64,000 bases of DNA from Planctomycetaceae bacterium (lineage in GTDB: Bacteria; Planctomycetota; Phycisphaerae; Phycisphaerales; SM1A02): contig JAIXYQ010000008.1 in the NCBI GenBank assembly GCA_027490145.1, forward strand, positions 1-64,000, read 5' to 3'. This document shows positions 23,067 to 33,038 of the stretch, in pieces; position 1 is the stretch's first letter, and every line of letters starts with the position of its first letter. The translations under genes and the position numbers were made by a program. The notes under the pieces were generated by a model that saw nothing but the letters and a program-made list of their open reading frames with translations, did not search any database and was not told the DNA's origin.

Positions 23067-25930
23067 GGAAGATCGCTCCCGTCGCTGCCTTCGCGCTCGC
23101 CTGCGCCACCGCACTCGCCGACGGGACCGACGCGGGCGCCACCAAGGGCTCGACGCAGGATGGCGCGCACGCCGGCAGCACGCACGCACCCCGCGCCATC
23201 GACCTCGGGAAGGCCCGCGAGTGGTGGTCCTACCGACCGATCGCCGACGTGGCGCCGCCGGCCGTGCGCGACACGGCCTGGATCCGCAACGACATCGACC
23301 GCTTCATCCTCGCTCGCCTCGAGGCCGACGGCCTGGCGCCCGCACCCGAGGCTGATCGCGTGGCGCTCATCCGTCGCGCGACCTTCGACCTGACGGGGCT
23401 GCCCCCGACGCCGGCCGAGGTCGACGCCTTCCTCGCCGACGCCGATCCGCAGGCCTGGGAGCACGTGATCGAGCGACTGCTGGCCAGCCCGCACTACGGC
23501 GAACGCTGGGGTCGGCACTGGCTCGACCTCGTGCGCTACGCCGACACCAACGGCTTCGAGCGCGACGGCGACAAGCCCGGCACCTGGCGCTACCGAGACT
23601 GGGTCATCGGCGCGATGAACCAGGACAAGCCCTATGACCGCTTCATCACGGAGCAGCTTGCCGGCGATGAACTGCCGGACCGGGACTTCTCCACGATGGT
23701 CGCCACCGGCTACTACCGGCTCGGCATGTGGGACGACGAGGTGCCCGACCTCAAGCAGGCGCTCGCCGACGACATGGACGGCATCGTCGACGTTACGGCA
23801 CGCACGATGCTCGGCGTCGGTCTGGGCTGCGCACGCTGCCACGATCACAAGGGCGATCCGATCCCCCAGCGCGACTACTACGCCTTCAGCGCCTTCTTCG
23901 CCGGCGTCAGGCCGTACAAGTCGTACGCCGGGAACAGCATCGAGGCCCGCAACGTCACGCGCTCGATCGATCCGGAGTTCGGTCGCCGCGATCTCGAGGC
24001 GGAGCGGCTTGCCTTCAGCGAGCGCCGCACGGCACTCGTCGATGCACTGCTGTCGATCGAGGCCGCCGCCGGCGTGCTGCCCCCGGCGAACGGTTCATCG
24101 GGCACTGCGCCCGATCGAGCCCCGACCGATGGACTGGTCGCGCACTACGCGTTCGAGACCACCGCGAATGCGCCGGAGTCCGACCGCGCCGTCGTGCGCT
24201 CGACGGTGCCGGGTCCCGTCGCCAAGGTCAGGGACCTGCGCTGGGGCGAGCGTGGACGCTTCGGGCTCGGCGGCACCTTTGACGGCGGGGATGACCGCGT
24301 GCTGCTGGACCGACCGGTCGCCGATGACTTCACGATCTCGGCGTGGTTCCGCACCGATCGCGTCGCGGAAGGCGATGACGGCGACCCCAGGTGGTTCCTC
24401 GGCTCGGGCATCGTTGATGGCGAAGTGCCCGGCATCGTGGACGACTTCGGCATCTCGATGATCGGCAACGGCATCGTCGCCGCGGGCATCGGCAATCCCG
24501 AGACCTTCCTCAACAGCGCGCCCGGCCACAACGATGGCCATTGGCACCACGTCGCGCTCACGCGCGAGCGTGCGAGCGGCGTGGTCATCCTCTACCTCGA
24601 TGGCGTCGAGGTCGATCGGGCAACCGGCAGCACGCGCCGGCTCGACAGCCCGGCCCAACTCGTCATCGGCGGCATGCTGCCCGGCGGCGGTCCGTTCAGC
24701 GGCCAGATCGATGAAGTGCGGATCCACGCGCGCGTGCTCACTCCCGACGATGCGCTCGCGGCGGCCACCGGAGTCGGCCCGCCCACCACGCAGCAGGCGA
24801 TCGCCCAGACCGGTCGTGCCGATGATGCCCACCGCTGGGCAACCGCGCGCACCGAGCTCATGGCCCTTCGTCCACCGGCCGCTCGCGGCGAAGTCGTCCT
24901 CTCCGTCTCCGAGGTCGGGTTGGAACCCGCGCCGGTCCATGTCCTCACGCGCGGCAGTCCGCATGCACCGGCCGAGCGCGTCGACCCCGCCGTGCCGGCG
25001 GTGCTCGCGACGTTTGAACCGCCCGCCGCTGCCGTGGCGTACGGCGAATCGACGGGCCGCCGTACGGCGCTTGCCGCATGGATCACCGATCCGCGCAACC
25101 GCCTTGCCTCCCGCGTGGCCGCAAACCGGCTCTGGCAGCATCACTTCGGAGTGGGGATCGTGCCCAGCAGCAACGACTTCGGCCGGCTCGGCGACAAGCC
25201 AACACACCCGGAACTCCTGGACTGGCTCGCTCGGCGCCTCATGGCCGACGGCTGGAGCACGAAGGCGATGCATCGCCTGATGATGACCAGCGCGACCTAT
25301 CGCATGTCCTGCGTGCCCGGCGACGATGCGCTCGCGACGGATCCCGGCAACGAGCGGCTCTCTCGCTTCCGCCTGCGACGACTCTCCGCCGAGGAGCTCC
25401 GCGACAGCCTGCTCGCGGCCAACGGCACGATCAACCTGGAACTCGGCGGCCCCGGGGTGCGCCCGCCGCTGCCCGAGGAAGTCCTCGCCACGAGCAGTCG
25501 ACCGCACGACGTGTGGCCGCTCACGCCCGAGCCGAGCTGGACGCGGCGGAGCGTCTACATGCACCAGAAGCGCTCGATCCAGGATCCGCTGCTGGCGGTC
25601 TTCGACCAGGCGGACATCGACAACCCGTGCCCGGTGCGGTTCGCGACGGTGCAGCCCACGCAGAGCCTGATCCTGTTCAACGGGGACTTCGCCAACGAGC
25701 AGGCGCGGCGGCTGGCCGAACGCGCGCGAGGATCGGCCGGATCGCAGCGCGAGCGCGCGGCTGCGGCGATCCGCTTCGCCTACGGGCGCAGCGCGACCGA
25801 GGCCGAACTCGACGCCGCGGACCGTTTCGGCGCGAAGCTCGCCGGCGAAGGCGTCACCGATCCCGACCGCGCCCTCGACCTCTTCGCACTCATGCTCGTG
25901 AACAGCAACGAGTTCCTCCACGTGGACTGA
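23063..25930 (+). CDS. DUF1549 - LamG - DUF1553 planctomycete protein
   Basis: The GTG at 23063 overlaps the PAP2 stop (GTGA) and opens a 955-residue protein with a signal peptide (VRKIAPVAAFALACATALA). DUF1549 spans about 50-290 and includes ERLLASPHYGERWGRHWLDLVRYADTNG and the CARCHDHKGDPI motif. A LamG/concanavalin-like domain (about 360-560) is inserted, with ISAWFRTD and DGHWHHVALTRE. DUF1553 occupies about 660-930 with RVAANRLWQHHFGVGIV and NPCPVRFATVQPTQSL. The usual N-terminal cytochrome c domain is missing. These proteins are exported, abundant in planctomycetes and paired with DUF1501 proteins, as here. Their biochemical role is unknown. Confidence 0.9.
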   Translation: MRKIAPVAAFALACATALADGTDAGATKGSTQDGAHAGSTHAPRAIDLGKAREWWSYRPIADVAPPAVRDTAWIRNDIDRFILARLEADGLAPAPEADRVALIRRATFDLTGLPPTPAEVDAFLADADPQAWEHVIERLLASPHYGERWGRHWLDLVRYADTNGFERDGDKPGTWRYRDWVIGAMNQDKPYDRFITEQLAGDELPDRDFSTMVATGYYRLGMWDDEVPDLKQALADDMDGIVDVTARTMLGVGLGCARCHDHKGDPIPQRDYYAFSAFFAGVRPYKSYAGNSIEARNVTRSIDPEFGRRDLEAERLAFSERRTALVDALLSIEAAAGVLPPANGSSGTAPDRAPTDGLVAHYAFETTANAPESDRAVVRSTVPGPVAKVRDLRWGERGRFGLGGTFDGGDDRVLLDRPVADDFTISAWFRTDRVAEGDDGDPRWFLGSGIVDGEVPGIVDDFGISMIGNGIVAAGIGNPETFLNSAPGHNDGHWHHVALTRERASGVVILYLDGVEVDRATGSTRRLDSPAQLVIGGMLPGGGPFSGQIDEVRIHARVLTPDDALAAATGVGPPTTQQAIAQTGRADDAHRWATARTELMALRPPAARGEVVLSVSEVGLEPAPVHVLTRGSPHAPAERVDPAVPAVLATFEPPAAAVAYGESTGRRTALAAWITDPRNRLASRVAANRLWQHHFGVGIVPSSNDFGRLGDKPTHPELLDWLARRLMADGWSTKAMHRLMMTSATYRMSCVPGDDALATDPGNERLSRFRLRRLSAEELRDSLLAANGTINLELGGPGVRPPLPEEVLATSSRPHDVWPLTPEPSWTRRSVYMHQKRSIQDPLLAVFDQADIDNPCPVRFATVQPTQSLILFNGDFANEQARRLAERARGSAGSQRERAAAAIRFAYGRSATEAELDAADRFGAKLAGEGVTDPDRALDLFALMLVNSNEFLHVD

Positions 25931-25935
25931 CGACC

Positions 25936-27411
25936 ATGCACGAACCGCACCACGCCGCCAGCTTCTGCCGACGCACCCGCCGCGAGTTCATGTGGCAGGC
26001 CGGCGGCGCGTTCACGAGCGTGGCGCTGGCGGACCTTCTCGTGCGCGATGGCTTCCTCCAGCGCCAGGCGCTCGCCTTCGACGGCGCCACGCCGCTGCCG
26101 GCGGGCCCCTTGGCATCGAAGGCTCCCCTGACGGCGGGCCGCGCCAAGAGCGTGATCTTCCTGTTCATGTACGGCGGCCCGAGCCACGTCGACACCTTCG
26201 ACTACAAGCCGGAGCTCTACAAGTACGACGGCCAGACGATTCAGGTGAAGACCAAGGGGCGCGGCGGCGACCGCAACGAGGGCCGCATCGTCGGGCCCAA
26301 GTGGAACTTCAAGCAGCACGGCGAATGCGGCGCCTGGGTGAGTGACCTGTTCCCGCACCTGGCGACCTGCGTGGATGACATGGCCTTCATCAAGAGCATG
26401 TACGCCGAGAGCCCGATCCACGGCAGCGCCATGCTCATGATGAACTCGGGCAAGCTGCTCGGCGGCGCGCCCTGCATGGGGTCGTGGGTCAACTACGGCC
26501 TCGGCACCGTGAACCAGAACCTGCCGGGCTTCGTGGTCATGCTCGACTCGACGGGCGGGCCGATCTCCGGCGCGAAGAACTGGTCGAGCGGCTACATGCC
26601 CGCGGTCTACCAGGGCTGCGTGCTGCGCGGCCAGGGCGATCCCATCCTGGACCTGGCCACGCCCGCGGACCGCACGCAGCGCGTGCAGCGTGCCGTGCTC
26701 GATGAACTCAAGGACTGGAACACGCGCCACGCGCTCCTGCGGAGCGGCAACCCCGACCTCGAGAGCCGCATCGAGGGCTACGAGCTCGCGTATCGCATGC
26801 AGGCGACCGCGCCCGAGGCGGTCGAACTCGCGCAGGAGACCAAGGACACGCAGGAGCTCTACGGCATCGACGACCCGCGTACCGAGGAGTTCGGCCGCAA
26901 GTGCCTGCTCGCGCGGCGGCTCGTCGAGCGCGGCGTGCGCTTCGTGCAGCTCTACGCGGGCGGCTCGCACAACGACGACAACTGGGATGCGCACGACGAC
27001 CTGAAGAAGAACCACGACTACCACGCCGGCCGCACGGACAAGCCGATCGCCGGCCTGCTGAAGGACCTGAAGCGGCGCGGCCTGCTCGACGAGACGCTCG
27101 TGATCTGGGGCGGCGAGTTCGGGCGCCAGCCCACCGCCGAGTACGCCATGGGGACGGGCCGCGACCACAACTCCTTCGGCTTCACGATGTGGATGGCCGG
27201 CGGCGGCATCAAGGGCGGCGTCACGGTCGGGCAGACCGACGAGCTCGGCTCGATCGGCGTGGGCGAGCGCTTCCACGTGAAGCACCTGCACGCCACGGTG
27301 CTCGACCGGCTCGGCGTGGACCCCAACGCGCTGACCTACTTCTACGGCGGGCTCGACCAGAAGCTCGTGGGCGTCGAGGGCGCCGACCCGATCAAGCAGC
27401 TGCTGGCGTGA
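25936..27411 (+). CDS. DUF1501 TAT-exported protein (sulfatase-like fold)
   Basis: The 491-residue protein has a twin-arginine leader (CRRTRREFMWQAGGAFTSVALADLL). The DUF1501 body shows VIFLFMYGGPSHVDTFDYKPEL, FPHLATCVDDMAFIKSMYAESPIHGSA, GGEFGRQPTAE and GRDHNSFGFTMWMAGGGIKGG. These match the alkaline phosphatase/sulfatase-like core, with Asp and His residues in metal positions (VDTFD, GRDHN). It starts 5 nt after the DUF1549/DUF1553 gene and is its standard genomic partner. An export-dependent role with that protein is likely, but the substrate is not known. Confidence 0.92.
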   Translation: MHEPHHAASFCRRTRREFMWQAGGAFTSVALADLLVRDGFLQRQALAFDGATPLPAGPLASKAPLTAGRAKSVIFLFMYGGPSHVDTFDYKPELYKYDGQTIQVKTKGRGGDRNEGRIVGPKWNFKQHGECGAWVSDLFPHLATCVDDMAFIKSMYAESPIHGSAMLMMNSGKLLGGAPCMGSWVNYGLGTVNQNLPGFVVMLDSTGGPISGAKNWSSGYMPAVYQGCVLRGQGDPILDLATPADRTQRVQRAVLDELKDWNTRHALLRSGNPDLESRIEGYELAYRMQATAPEAVELAQETKDTQELYGIDDPRTEEFGRKCLLARRLVERGVRFVQLYAGGSHNDDNWDAHDDLKKNHDYHAGRTDKPIAGLLKDLKRRGLLDETLVIWGGEFGRQPTAEYAMGTGRDHNSFGFTMWMAGGGIKGGVTVGQTDELGSIGVGERFHVKHLHATVLDRLGVDPNALTYFYGGLDQKLVGVEGADPIKQLLA

Positions 27412-27429
27412 CGGGCTCCTGCGCGCCCA

Positions 27430-30400
27430 TCACACCGCGAAGTACTTCGCCTGCGGATGGTGCACGACGATCGCGCTCGTGGACTGCTCGGGATCGATCT
27501 GCCAGTTCTCGGTGAGCACGCAGCCGATGCGCTGGGGCTCGAGCAGCCGGAAGAGCTTCTCCTGGTCGCTCATGTCCGGGCAGGCGGGGTACCCGAAGCT
27601 GTAGCGGCTTCCGCGGTAGTGCTGCGTGAAGAGCCGCCGGACCTCTGGGTCATCCTCATGCCCGATGCCCAGCTCGGCGCGGATGCGCTTGTGCCAGAGT
27701 TCGGCGAGCGCCTCGGCACACTCGACGCCGAAGCCGTGCAGGAACAGGTAGTCGGTGTACTGGTTGCGCTCGAAGAGCTGCTTCGCGCGGTGGCTCGCCT
27801 CGCTGCCCATGGTCACGCAGTGCAGCGCGAGCACGTCGCGTGAGCCGGTCGAGACCGGCTTGAAGAAGTCGCTGATGCAGAGGCGCTCGCGCCCCTCCTG
27901 GCGCGGGAAACGGAAGCGCTCGACCTCGCGGTCGTGGTCGACCGCATCGAACACCACGAGCTCGTCGCCGTCGGCGTTGCACGGGTAGTAACCCCAGACG
28001 ACGGCCGGACGCAGGATCTTCTCGTCGCGGCACTCGGCCTTGAGTCGATCGAGCACCGGATACGCATGCTCGTCGAGGAAGGCCTCGTAGCGCGCGTCAT
28101 CCATGTCGCCCTTCTTGAAGCCCCACTGTCCGCGGAACAGCGCGACCAGGTTCAGGTACGGGTAGATCTGCTCGAGCGGAAGACCCTCGACGAGCCGGTG
28201 CCCCCAGAAGGGCGGCGCAGGCACCTCGACATCCTGCCTCACGTGGCTGCGCTCAGCCAGGGCCTGGCCGCTCGCCGCCTGCTGGCGGATCGTGCGGCTG
28301 GCGACGACGCGATCGGAGGCCTCACGCTTGGCCAATCGCTCCTCGACCTGCCGATCGACGGCCTCGAGCGTCCGCGTCGCGAGCGCATCGCACACCTGCA
28401 GTCCCTCGAACGCATCGCGACCGTAGTAGAGCGGCCCCTTGTAGATCGACCGCAGGTGGCCCTCGGCGTAGTGGCGCGTGAGCGCGGCGCCGCCGAGCAT
28501 GACCGGCACCGTGATCCCCTGCCGGTTCATCTCGTGCAGGTTTTCCTCCATCACCGCCACACTCTTCACGAGCAGGCCGCTCATGCCGATCGCATCGGCA
28601 CCGGTCGCGCGCCACGCCTCCACGATCTGCGTGAGCGACTGCTTGATCCCGATGTTGTGGACCGTGAAGCCGTTGTTGGTCAGGATGATGTCGACCAGGT
28701 TCTTGCCGATGTCGTGCACGTCGCCGGCCACCGTCGCCAGCACGATGCTCGCCTTCGACGGCCCGCCGGTGCCGTGGCGCTCCATGTGCGGCTGCAGGTG
28801 GGCGACGGCCTTCTTCATGACCGCGGCGCTCTGGAGCACGAACGGCAGCTGCATGCGGCCGGCACCGAAGAGCTCGCCCACGACCTTCATCCCCGCGAGC
28901 AGGTCGTTGTTGATGATGTCCAGCGGCGCGTACTGCTGCAGCGCCTCGTCGAGCGAGCCCTCGAGATCCTTGTCCTCGCCATCGATGATGTGGCGCTGCA
29001 ACCGCTCCTTGATGGGCAGGTCGGCCAGGCTCGCCTTCTCGGCCACCGCTTCCTCGCCCTCGGGGAAGAGCCCGATGAAGTAGAGCAGCGGGTCGAAGTC
29101 CGCGGGCTTACCCTCCGGCCGCGACTCGCCGCGGCGGTCGTACACCAGCCACTGCGCAGCTTCCCAACGCTCGGGAGCGATGCGGTCCTGCGGAAGGATC
29201 TTGCTCGCGTGCACGATCGCGGCGCTCAACCCGCGCAGGCGGGCCTCGTGCAGGAAGACGCTGTTGAGCACCGCGCGCGCCGCCGGCTTCAGGCCGAACG
29301 AGATGTTCGACAATCCAAGGATCGTGCCGCAGCGCGGGAATCGCTTGGCGATCAGTTCGATCCCATCGAGCGTCTCGAGTCCCAGGCGCCGGTCGTCGTC
29401 GTTGCCGGTGGCGATCGTGAAGGTGAGCGGGTCGAAGAAGAGGTCTTCCTCCGGCAGGTCCCAGCGCCCGGTGTAGAGCCCGTGGATGCGCTCGGCGATC
29501 TCGAGCTTGCGCGCGGCCGTCTTGGCCATCCCGGCCTGCGGGTCCTCGTCGATCGTCAGCGCCACGCAGGCAGCGCCGTAGCGGCGGAGCATCGGACACA
29601 CGCGCGCCATGCGCTCCTCGCCGTCCTCGAGGTTGATCGAGTTCACGATGCATCGGCCGCCCGCGCGCTGCAGGCCCGCTTCGAGCACGTTGGCATCGGT
29701 CGAATCGAGCATGAGCGGCGCATTGACCTGCCTCACGTAGCGGCTGACCACCTCGCCCATGTCGCGCACGCCGTCACGACCCACGAAGTCCACGCACAGG
29801 TCAAGCACCTGGCCGCCGTCGCGCACTTCCTCGCGCGCCATGCTCACGAGGCCGTCCCAGTGCTCCTCGTCGAGCAGGCGCTTGAACTTGCGGCTGCCGT
29901 TGGCGTTCGTGCGTTCGGCGACGATGAGGAACGAGTTCTCCTGCTCGAACTCCGTGTAGCCGTACAGGCTGCTGCAGCCGGGTGCCTGGGGTTCCTTGGG
30001 CGTGCGCACCGGCTCGCGGTCCTTGAGCGCCGTGGCCAGCGCACCGATGTGTTCGGTGGTCGTGCCGCAGCAGCCTCCGAGCGCATCCACGCGGTGCTCC
30101 TCCATGAAGCGGCGCATGGCCTCGACGAAGCCGGCCGGTTGCAGCGGGTACACCGTCTTCCCGTCCTGCAGGATCGGCAGGCCGGCGTTGGGCACCACGC
30201 TCACGCGGCGGTCCCAATGCTTGGCCAGGTATGCCACGTGCGGCGTCATCTCGACCGGACCGGTCGCGCAGTTCAGGCCCAGGCTCTCGACCGGGAAGGG
30301 TCGCAGCGCATTGACGACCGCGGCGATCTCCGTGCCCAGGAGCATGGTGCCCGTCGTCTCCATCGTCACGCTCACGAAGATCGGGCAATCCTTCACGCTG

Positions 30401-30954
30401 CGCCGCGCCGACTCCAGCGCATCGAGGCATGCGTTGATCGCGCACTTGACCTGCAGCAGGTCCTGGCAGGTCTCGATCATGAAGCAGTCGACGCCACCAT
30501 CGAGCAGGCCGCGCGCCTGCTCGCGGTAGCTCGCCAGCATGAGGTCCCACGTCGTCTGGCCGAGCGAGATGAGCTTCGTGCCGGGCCCGATCGACCCCGC
30601 GACGAAGCGCGGCCGGCCCGGCGACGCGTGCCGATCGCACGCGGCCCGCGCGATGCGCGCCGCCTGTTCGTTGAGCGAGTGCACCCAGCCCACCATCTCC
30701 TCGTCGAACTCCGCGGCCACCAGTCGGTTGGACCCGAAGGTGTCGGTCTCGACGATGTCCGCACCGGCGGCCAGCATCGACTCGTGGATCCGCTGGATCA
30801 GGTCGGGCCGGCTGCGCACCAGGATGTCCGTGCAGTTGTCGCGGCCGAGCCAGTCCTGGGGGCGGCAATCCTCGCAGGAGTGGATCGATGTCCCCATGGC
30901 GCCGTCGAAGAGCACCGTGCGACGATCCATGACGCCCAAGAGGCTGCTGGTCAT
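27430..30954 (-). CDS. metH: Cobalamin-dependent methionine synthase
   Basis: This full-length MetH (1174 residues) transfers the methyl group of methyl-tetrahydrofolate to homocysteine via B12. The homocysteine domain (about 5-320) has zinc Cys229 (LNCATGP) and Cys295-Cys296 (GGCCGTT). The pterin domain (about 345-610) shows VAERTNANGSRKF. The B12 domain (about 650-880) shows DVHDIGKN with axial His747. The AdoMet activation domain (about 900-1174) ends with RYSFGYPACPDM and ENWQIDPEQSTSA. All modules are in one chain. The ATG at 30954 is chosen over 30981 because TACCTT ends 6 nt before it. No B12 or SAM riboswitch fits in the short upstream region. Confidence 0.97.
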   Translation of the reverse strand: MTSSLLGVMDRRTVLFDGAMGTSIHSCEDCRPQDWLGRDNCTDILVRSRPDLIQRIHESMLAAGADIVETDTFGSNRLVAAEFDEEMVGWVHSLNEQAARIARAACDRHASPGRPRFVAGSIGPGTKLISLGQTTWDLMLASYREQARGLLDGGVDCFMIETCQDLLQVKCAINACLDALESARRSVKDCPIFVSVTMETTGTMLLGTEIAAVVNALRPFPVESLGLNCATGPVEMTPHVAYLAKHWDRRVSVVPNAGLPILQDGKTVYPLQPAGFVEAMRRFMEEHRVDALGGCCGTTTEHIGALATALKDREPVRTPKEPQAPGCSSLYGYTEFEQENSFLIVAERTNANGSRKFKRLLDEEHWDGLVSMAREEVRDGGQVLDLCVDFVGRDGVRDMGEVVSRYVRQVNAPLMLDSTDANVLEAGLQRAGGRCIVNSINLEDGEERMARVCPMLRRYGAACVALTIDEDPQAGMAKTAARKLEIAERIHGLYTGRWDLPEEDLFFDPLTFTIATGNDDDRRLGLETLDGIELIAKRFPRCGTILGLSNISFGLKPAARAVLNSVFLHEARLRGLSAAIVHASKILPQDRIAPERWEAAQWLVYDRRGESRPEGKPADFDPLLYFIGLFPEGEEAVAEKASLADLPIKERLQRHIIDGEDKDLEGSLDEALQQYAPLDIINNDLLAGMKVVGELFGAGRMQLPFVLQSAAVMKKAVAHLQPHMERHGTGGPSKASIVLATVAGDVHDIGKNLVDIILTNNGFTVHNIGIKQSLTQIVEAWRATGADAIGMSGLLVKSVAVMEENLHEMNRQGITVPVMLGGAALTRHYAEGHLRSIYKGPLYYGRDAFEGLQVCDALATRTLEAVDRQVEERLAKREASDRVVASRTIRQQAASGQALAERSHVRQDVEVPAPPFWGHRLVEGLPLEQIYPYLNLVALFRGQWGFKKGDMDDARYEAFLDEHAYPVLDRLKAECRDEKILRPAVVWGYYPCNADGDELVVFDAVDHDREVERFRFPRQEGRERLCISDFFKPVSTGSRDVLALHCVTMGSEASHRAKQLFERNQYTDYLFLHGFGVECAEALAELWHKRIRAELGIGHEDDPEVRRLFTQHYRGSRYSFGYPACPDMSDQEKLFRLLEPQRIGCVLTENWQIDPEQSTSAIVVHHPQAKYFAV

Positions 30955-30960
30955 GCCGTG

Positions 30961-30966
30961 AAGGTA
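30961..30966 (-). promoter_or_regulatory. -10 box TACCTT for metH
   Basis: TACCTT on the minus strand, 6 nt upstream of the ATG at 30954. Confidence 0.45.
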
Positions 30967-31064
30967 GTCCGCAGCGGGCATTCTTTCAACCGTTCACCCG
31001 GATGAACGGATGGAACGACGTGGTCGGCGGGTCGGCCTCCCCCCGCCAGGGCCGCGCACACCCC

Positions 31065-31070
31065 TACACT
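31065..31070 (+). promoter_or_regulatory. -10 box TACACT for LolA-like lipoprotein gene
   Basis: TACACT ends 10 nt before the ATG at 31081. Confidence 0.45.
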
Positions 31071-31080
31071 TCCCGGCCCC

Positions 31081-31977
31081 ATGACGCTTCGGATCTTCAC
31101 CGCGTTGCTTGTGACCCTGCTGATGGTCGCCTGCGGCGACGGCGCCGCCCCGGCTCCCGCCGGCCCCCCATCGGTCTTCCTGCCGAATCGCCTCGACGGC
31201 ATCCCCGAGCCCGCCCGGCCCATCCTCGCCAAGTCGCTTGAGTGGATCGGCGGCCAGAAGGCCTTTGCCGGCGTCGGCAGCGTGACCACGTCCATGCGCG
31301 CAAGTCGCGGCTCCGGCAGCGTGCGGCACGACTGCACGGTCGGTGCGGATGGTTCGGTCGTCATGGTCCGCGTCGGTGAACCGGACCGGTTCACCGAGAC
31401 CATGGGCGCCAACGGCGGCGTCGGGTGGATGATCCGCACGGGTCGCCCCGAACCGATCCTCGTCGATGCCGATGAAGTGCGCCGGCGCGCCACGATCGTG
31501 CAGTCCTTGAATGCGCTCGGCCCGGTCCTGGGCACGGGATGGCTTCATGCCGAGCTCCTCGAGCCGCGAACGATCGGCTCGATCGATTGCGACGCCGTGC
31601 GACTGCACGGGGCCGCGGGCCTGCTCTGCGAGTTCACCTGCGAACGCGCGACGGGCCGCCCGATGACGCTCTCCTTCTCGGTTCAAACCGAGTCCGGACC
31701 GCGCGTGACCGAGAGCCGCTGGCTGCAGTGGGACACCCGCGACGGCCGCCGCTGGCCCACCATCATCGACACGCGATCCGACCAAGGCGCGGTGGGCCTC
31801 TTGGTGCTCCAAGCGACCTTCTCCCCATCTGCCCCGGCTGAGACGGCGCTGCCCCCCGAGGTGGTGGCGCTGGTCACCGCCGGCGAGCCCATCTCCCGCA
31901 TGGATCCGCCGCCGCCGGCACCCGGTCCTGCGATCCCCGCCGTCCCCGCGGATGAACGCCCAGCCGACCGGCCGTGA
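31081..31977 (+). CDS. Lipoprotein, possibly LolA-like fold
   Basis: The 298-residue protein begins with a lipoprotein signal ending VTLLMVAC (Cys18). The mature part starts with LAKSLEWIGGQKAFAGVGSVTTSMRASR and continues with antiparallel-strand-like segments (GSIDCDAVRLHGAAG, TGRPMTLSFSVQTE). This order resembles the LolA/LolB-like beta domains of bacterial lipoproteins. The C-terminus is Pro-rich (PPPPAPGPAIPAVP) and probably unstructured. It may handle lipids or lipoproteins at the envelope, but this is a fold-level guess. It stands alone, divergent from metH. Confidence 0.6.
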   Translation: MTLRIFTALLVTLLMVACGDGAAPAPAGPPSVFLPNRLDGIPEPARPILAKSLEWIGGQKAFAGVGSVTTSMRASRGSGSVRHDCTVGADGSVVMVRVGEPDRFTETMGANGGVGWMIRTGRPEPILVDADEVRRRATIVQSLNALGPVLGTGWLHAELLEPRTIGSIDCDAVRLHGAAGLLCEFTCERATGRPMTLSFSVQTESGPRVTESRWLQWDTRDGRRWPTIIDTRSDQGAVGLLVLQATFSPSAPAETALPPEVVALVTAGEPISRMDPPPPAPGPAIPAVPADERPADRP

Positions 31978-32019
31978 GCCCGGTGGGCTCTGTTGTGCTT
32001 TCGTGAACATTCGACAACG

Positions 32020-32049
32020 TTGACGCCCCCGACCGTGCGCCCCTAGGCT
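32020..32049 (+). promoter_or_regulatory. Sigma-70-type promoter for ABC exporter operon
   Basis: TTGACG (32020-32025), an 18-nt spacer and TAGGCT (32044-32049) end 6 nt before the ATG at 32056. This is the clearest two-box promoter in the window. Confidence 0.7.
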
Positions 32050-32055
32050 GCGCCC

Positions 32056-33003
32056 ATGAACGCTTCCGTCGTGCTCCAAGGGGTCCGCAAGCGCTTCGGC
32101 TCGACCGAGGCGGTGCGCGGCATCGATCTGGCCGTCCCCTCGGGCTGCCTCTGCGGCGTGCTCGGTCCCAACGGGGCCGGCAAGAGCACGACCATCCGCA
32201 TGCTGATGTCGATCATCTACCCCGACCAGGGGTCGATCCGCGTGCTCGGTTCGGATGCGATCGCCATGAAGGACCGCATCGGCTACCTGCCCGAGGAGCG
32301 CGGGCTGTACAAGAAGATGCGCGTGCTCGAGTACCTGGCCTACATCGGCGCGCTGAAGGGGCTCACCGGCGCGGAGAGCCGGCGACGCGCGCTCGCCTGG
32401 CTCGAGCGCATCGAGCTCCCCGGCGTCGACCGCAAGCGCTGCGAGGAACTCTCCAAGGGCATGCAGCAGAAGGTGCAGTTCATCGCCTCGGTGATCCACG
32501 ATCCCGAGCTGATCATCCTCGACGAACCGTTCAGCGGGCTCGACCCCGTGAACTCGCGCGTGCTCGCCCGCATCGTGACCGAACTGCACGCGGGCGGCCG
32601 CACGATCCTCTTCAGCACGCACCAGATGCACCACGCCGAATCGCTCTGCGACCGCGTGGTGCTCATCAACCGCGGCGAGAAGCTGCTCGATGAGTCACTC
32701 GACACCGTGCGTGCCTGCCATCGCCCCACGACCGTGGTGGCCCGCACCGACGGGGGCTTCGAAGCCGCCGCCGCGGCAGCCGCGCGCATCCCCGGCGTCG
32801 CGTCCGTCGAGCGTGCCGAGGACGGCAGCGTGCTCGCGCATGCCGCCGACCGCACCGACGCGATCGACCTGCTTGCACCGCTTGCCGCGACGCGGCTCTT
32901 CAGCGGCGTCGCCCTGAAGCGCCCCACGCTCGACGACATCTTCGTCGAGCTCGTCACCGCGCACGGCGGCCACGCCCGGCGCGAGGAGCCTGCCCATGCC
33001 TGA
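32056..33003 (+). CDS. ABC transporter ATP-binding protein, NatA-like
   Basis: The 315-residue ATPase has all expected motifs: Walker A GPNGAGKST (about 36-44), signature LSKGMQQK, Walker B LIILDEPFSGLD and switch His in FSTHQMHHAE. After about residue 215 there is a C-terminal extension typical of NatA/CcmA-type exporters of the DUF4162 kind (RIPGVASVERAEDG). It is followed 35 bp later by the cognate permease. The pair probably exports a small molecule or ion from the cytoplasm. The substrate cannot be predicted. Confidence 0.93.
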   Translation: MNASVVLQGVRKRFGSTEAVRGIDLAVPSGCLCGVLGPNGAGKSTTIRMLMSIIYPDQGSIRVLGSDAIAMKDRIGYLPEERGLYKKMRVLEYLAYIGALKGLTGAESRRRALAWLERIELPGVDRKRCEELSKGMQQKVQFIASVIHDPELIILDEPFSGLDPVNSRVLARIVTELHAGGRTILFSTHQMHHAESLCDRVVLINRGEKLLDESLDTVRACHRPTTVVARTDGGFEAAAAAAARIPGVASVERAEDGSVLAHAADRTDAIDLLAPLAATRLFSGVALKRPTLDDIFVELVTAHGGHARREEPAHA

Positions 33004-33038
33004 ACCGACCGACCGCCCCGCCGACTCCCGAGGGACCC

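Noticed and set aside
27934..31005. 1023-codon open frame on the plus strand
   Set aside because: Antisense to metH, low-complexity composition and no recognisable motif.
30955..31080. Cobalamin or SAM riboswitch upstream of metH
   Set aside because: The gap is only 126 bp, shared with a divergent promoter, and the metH -10 box sits 6 nt before the ATG. No B12-box or SAM-box sequence is seen.
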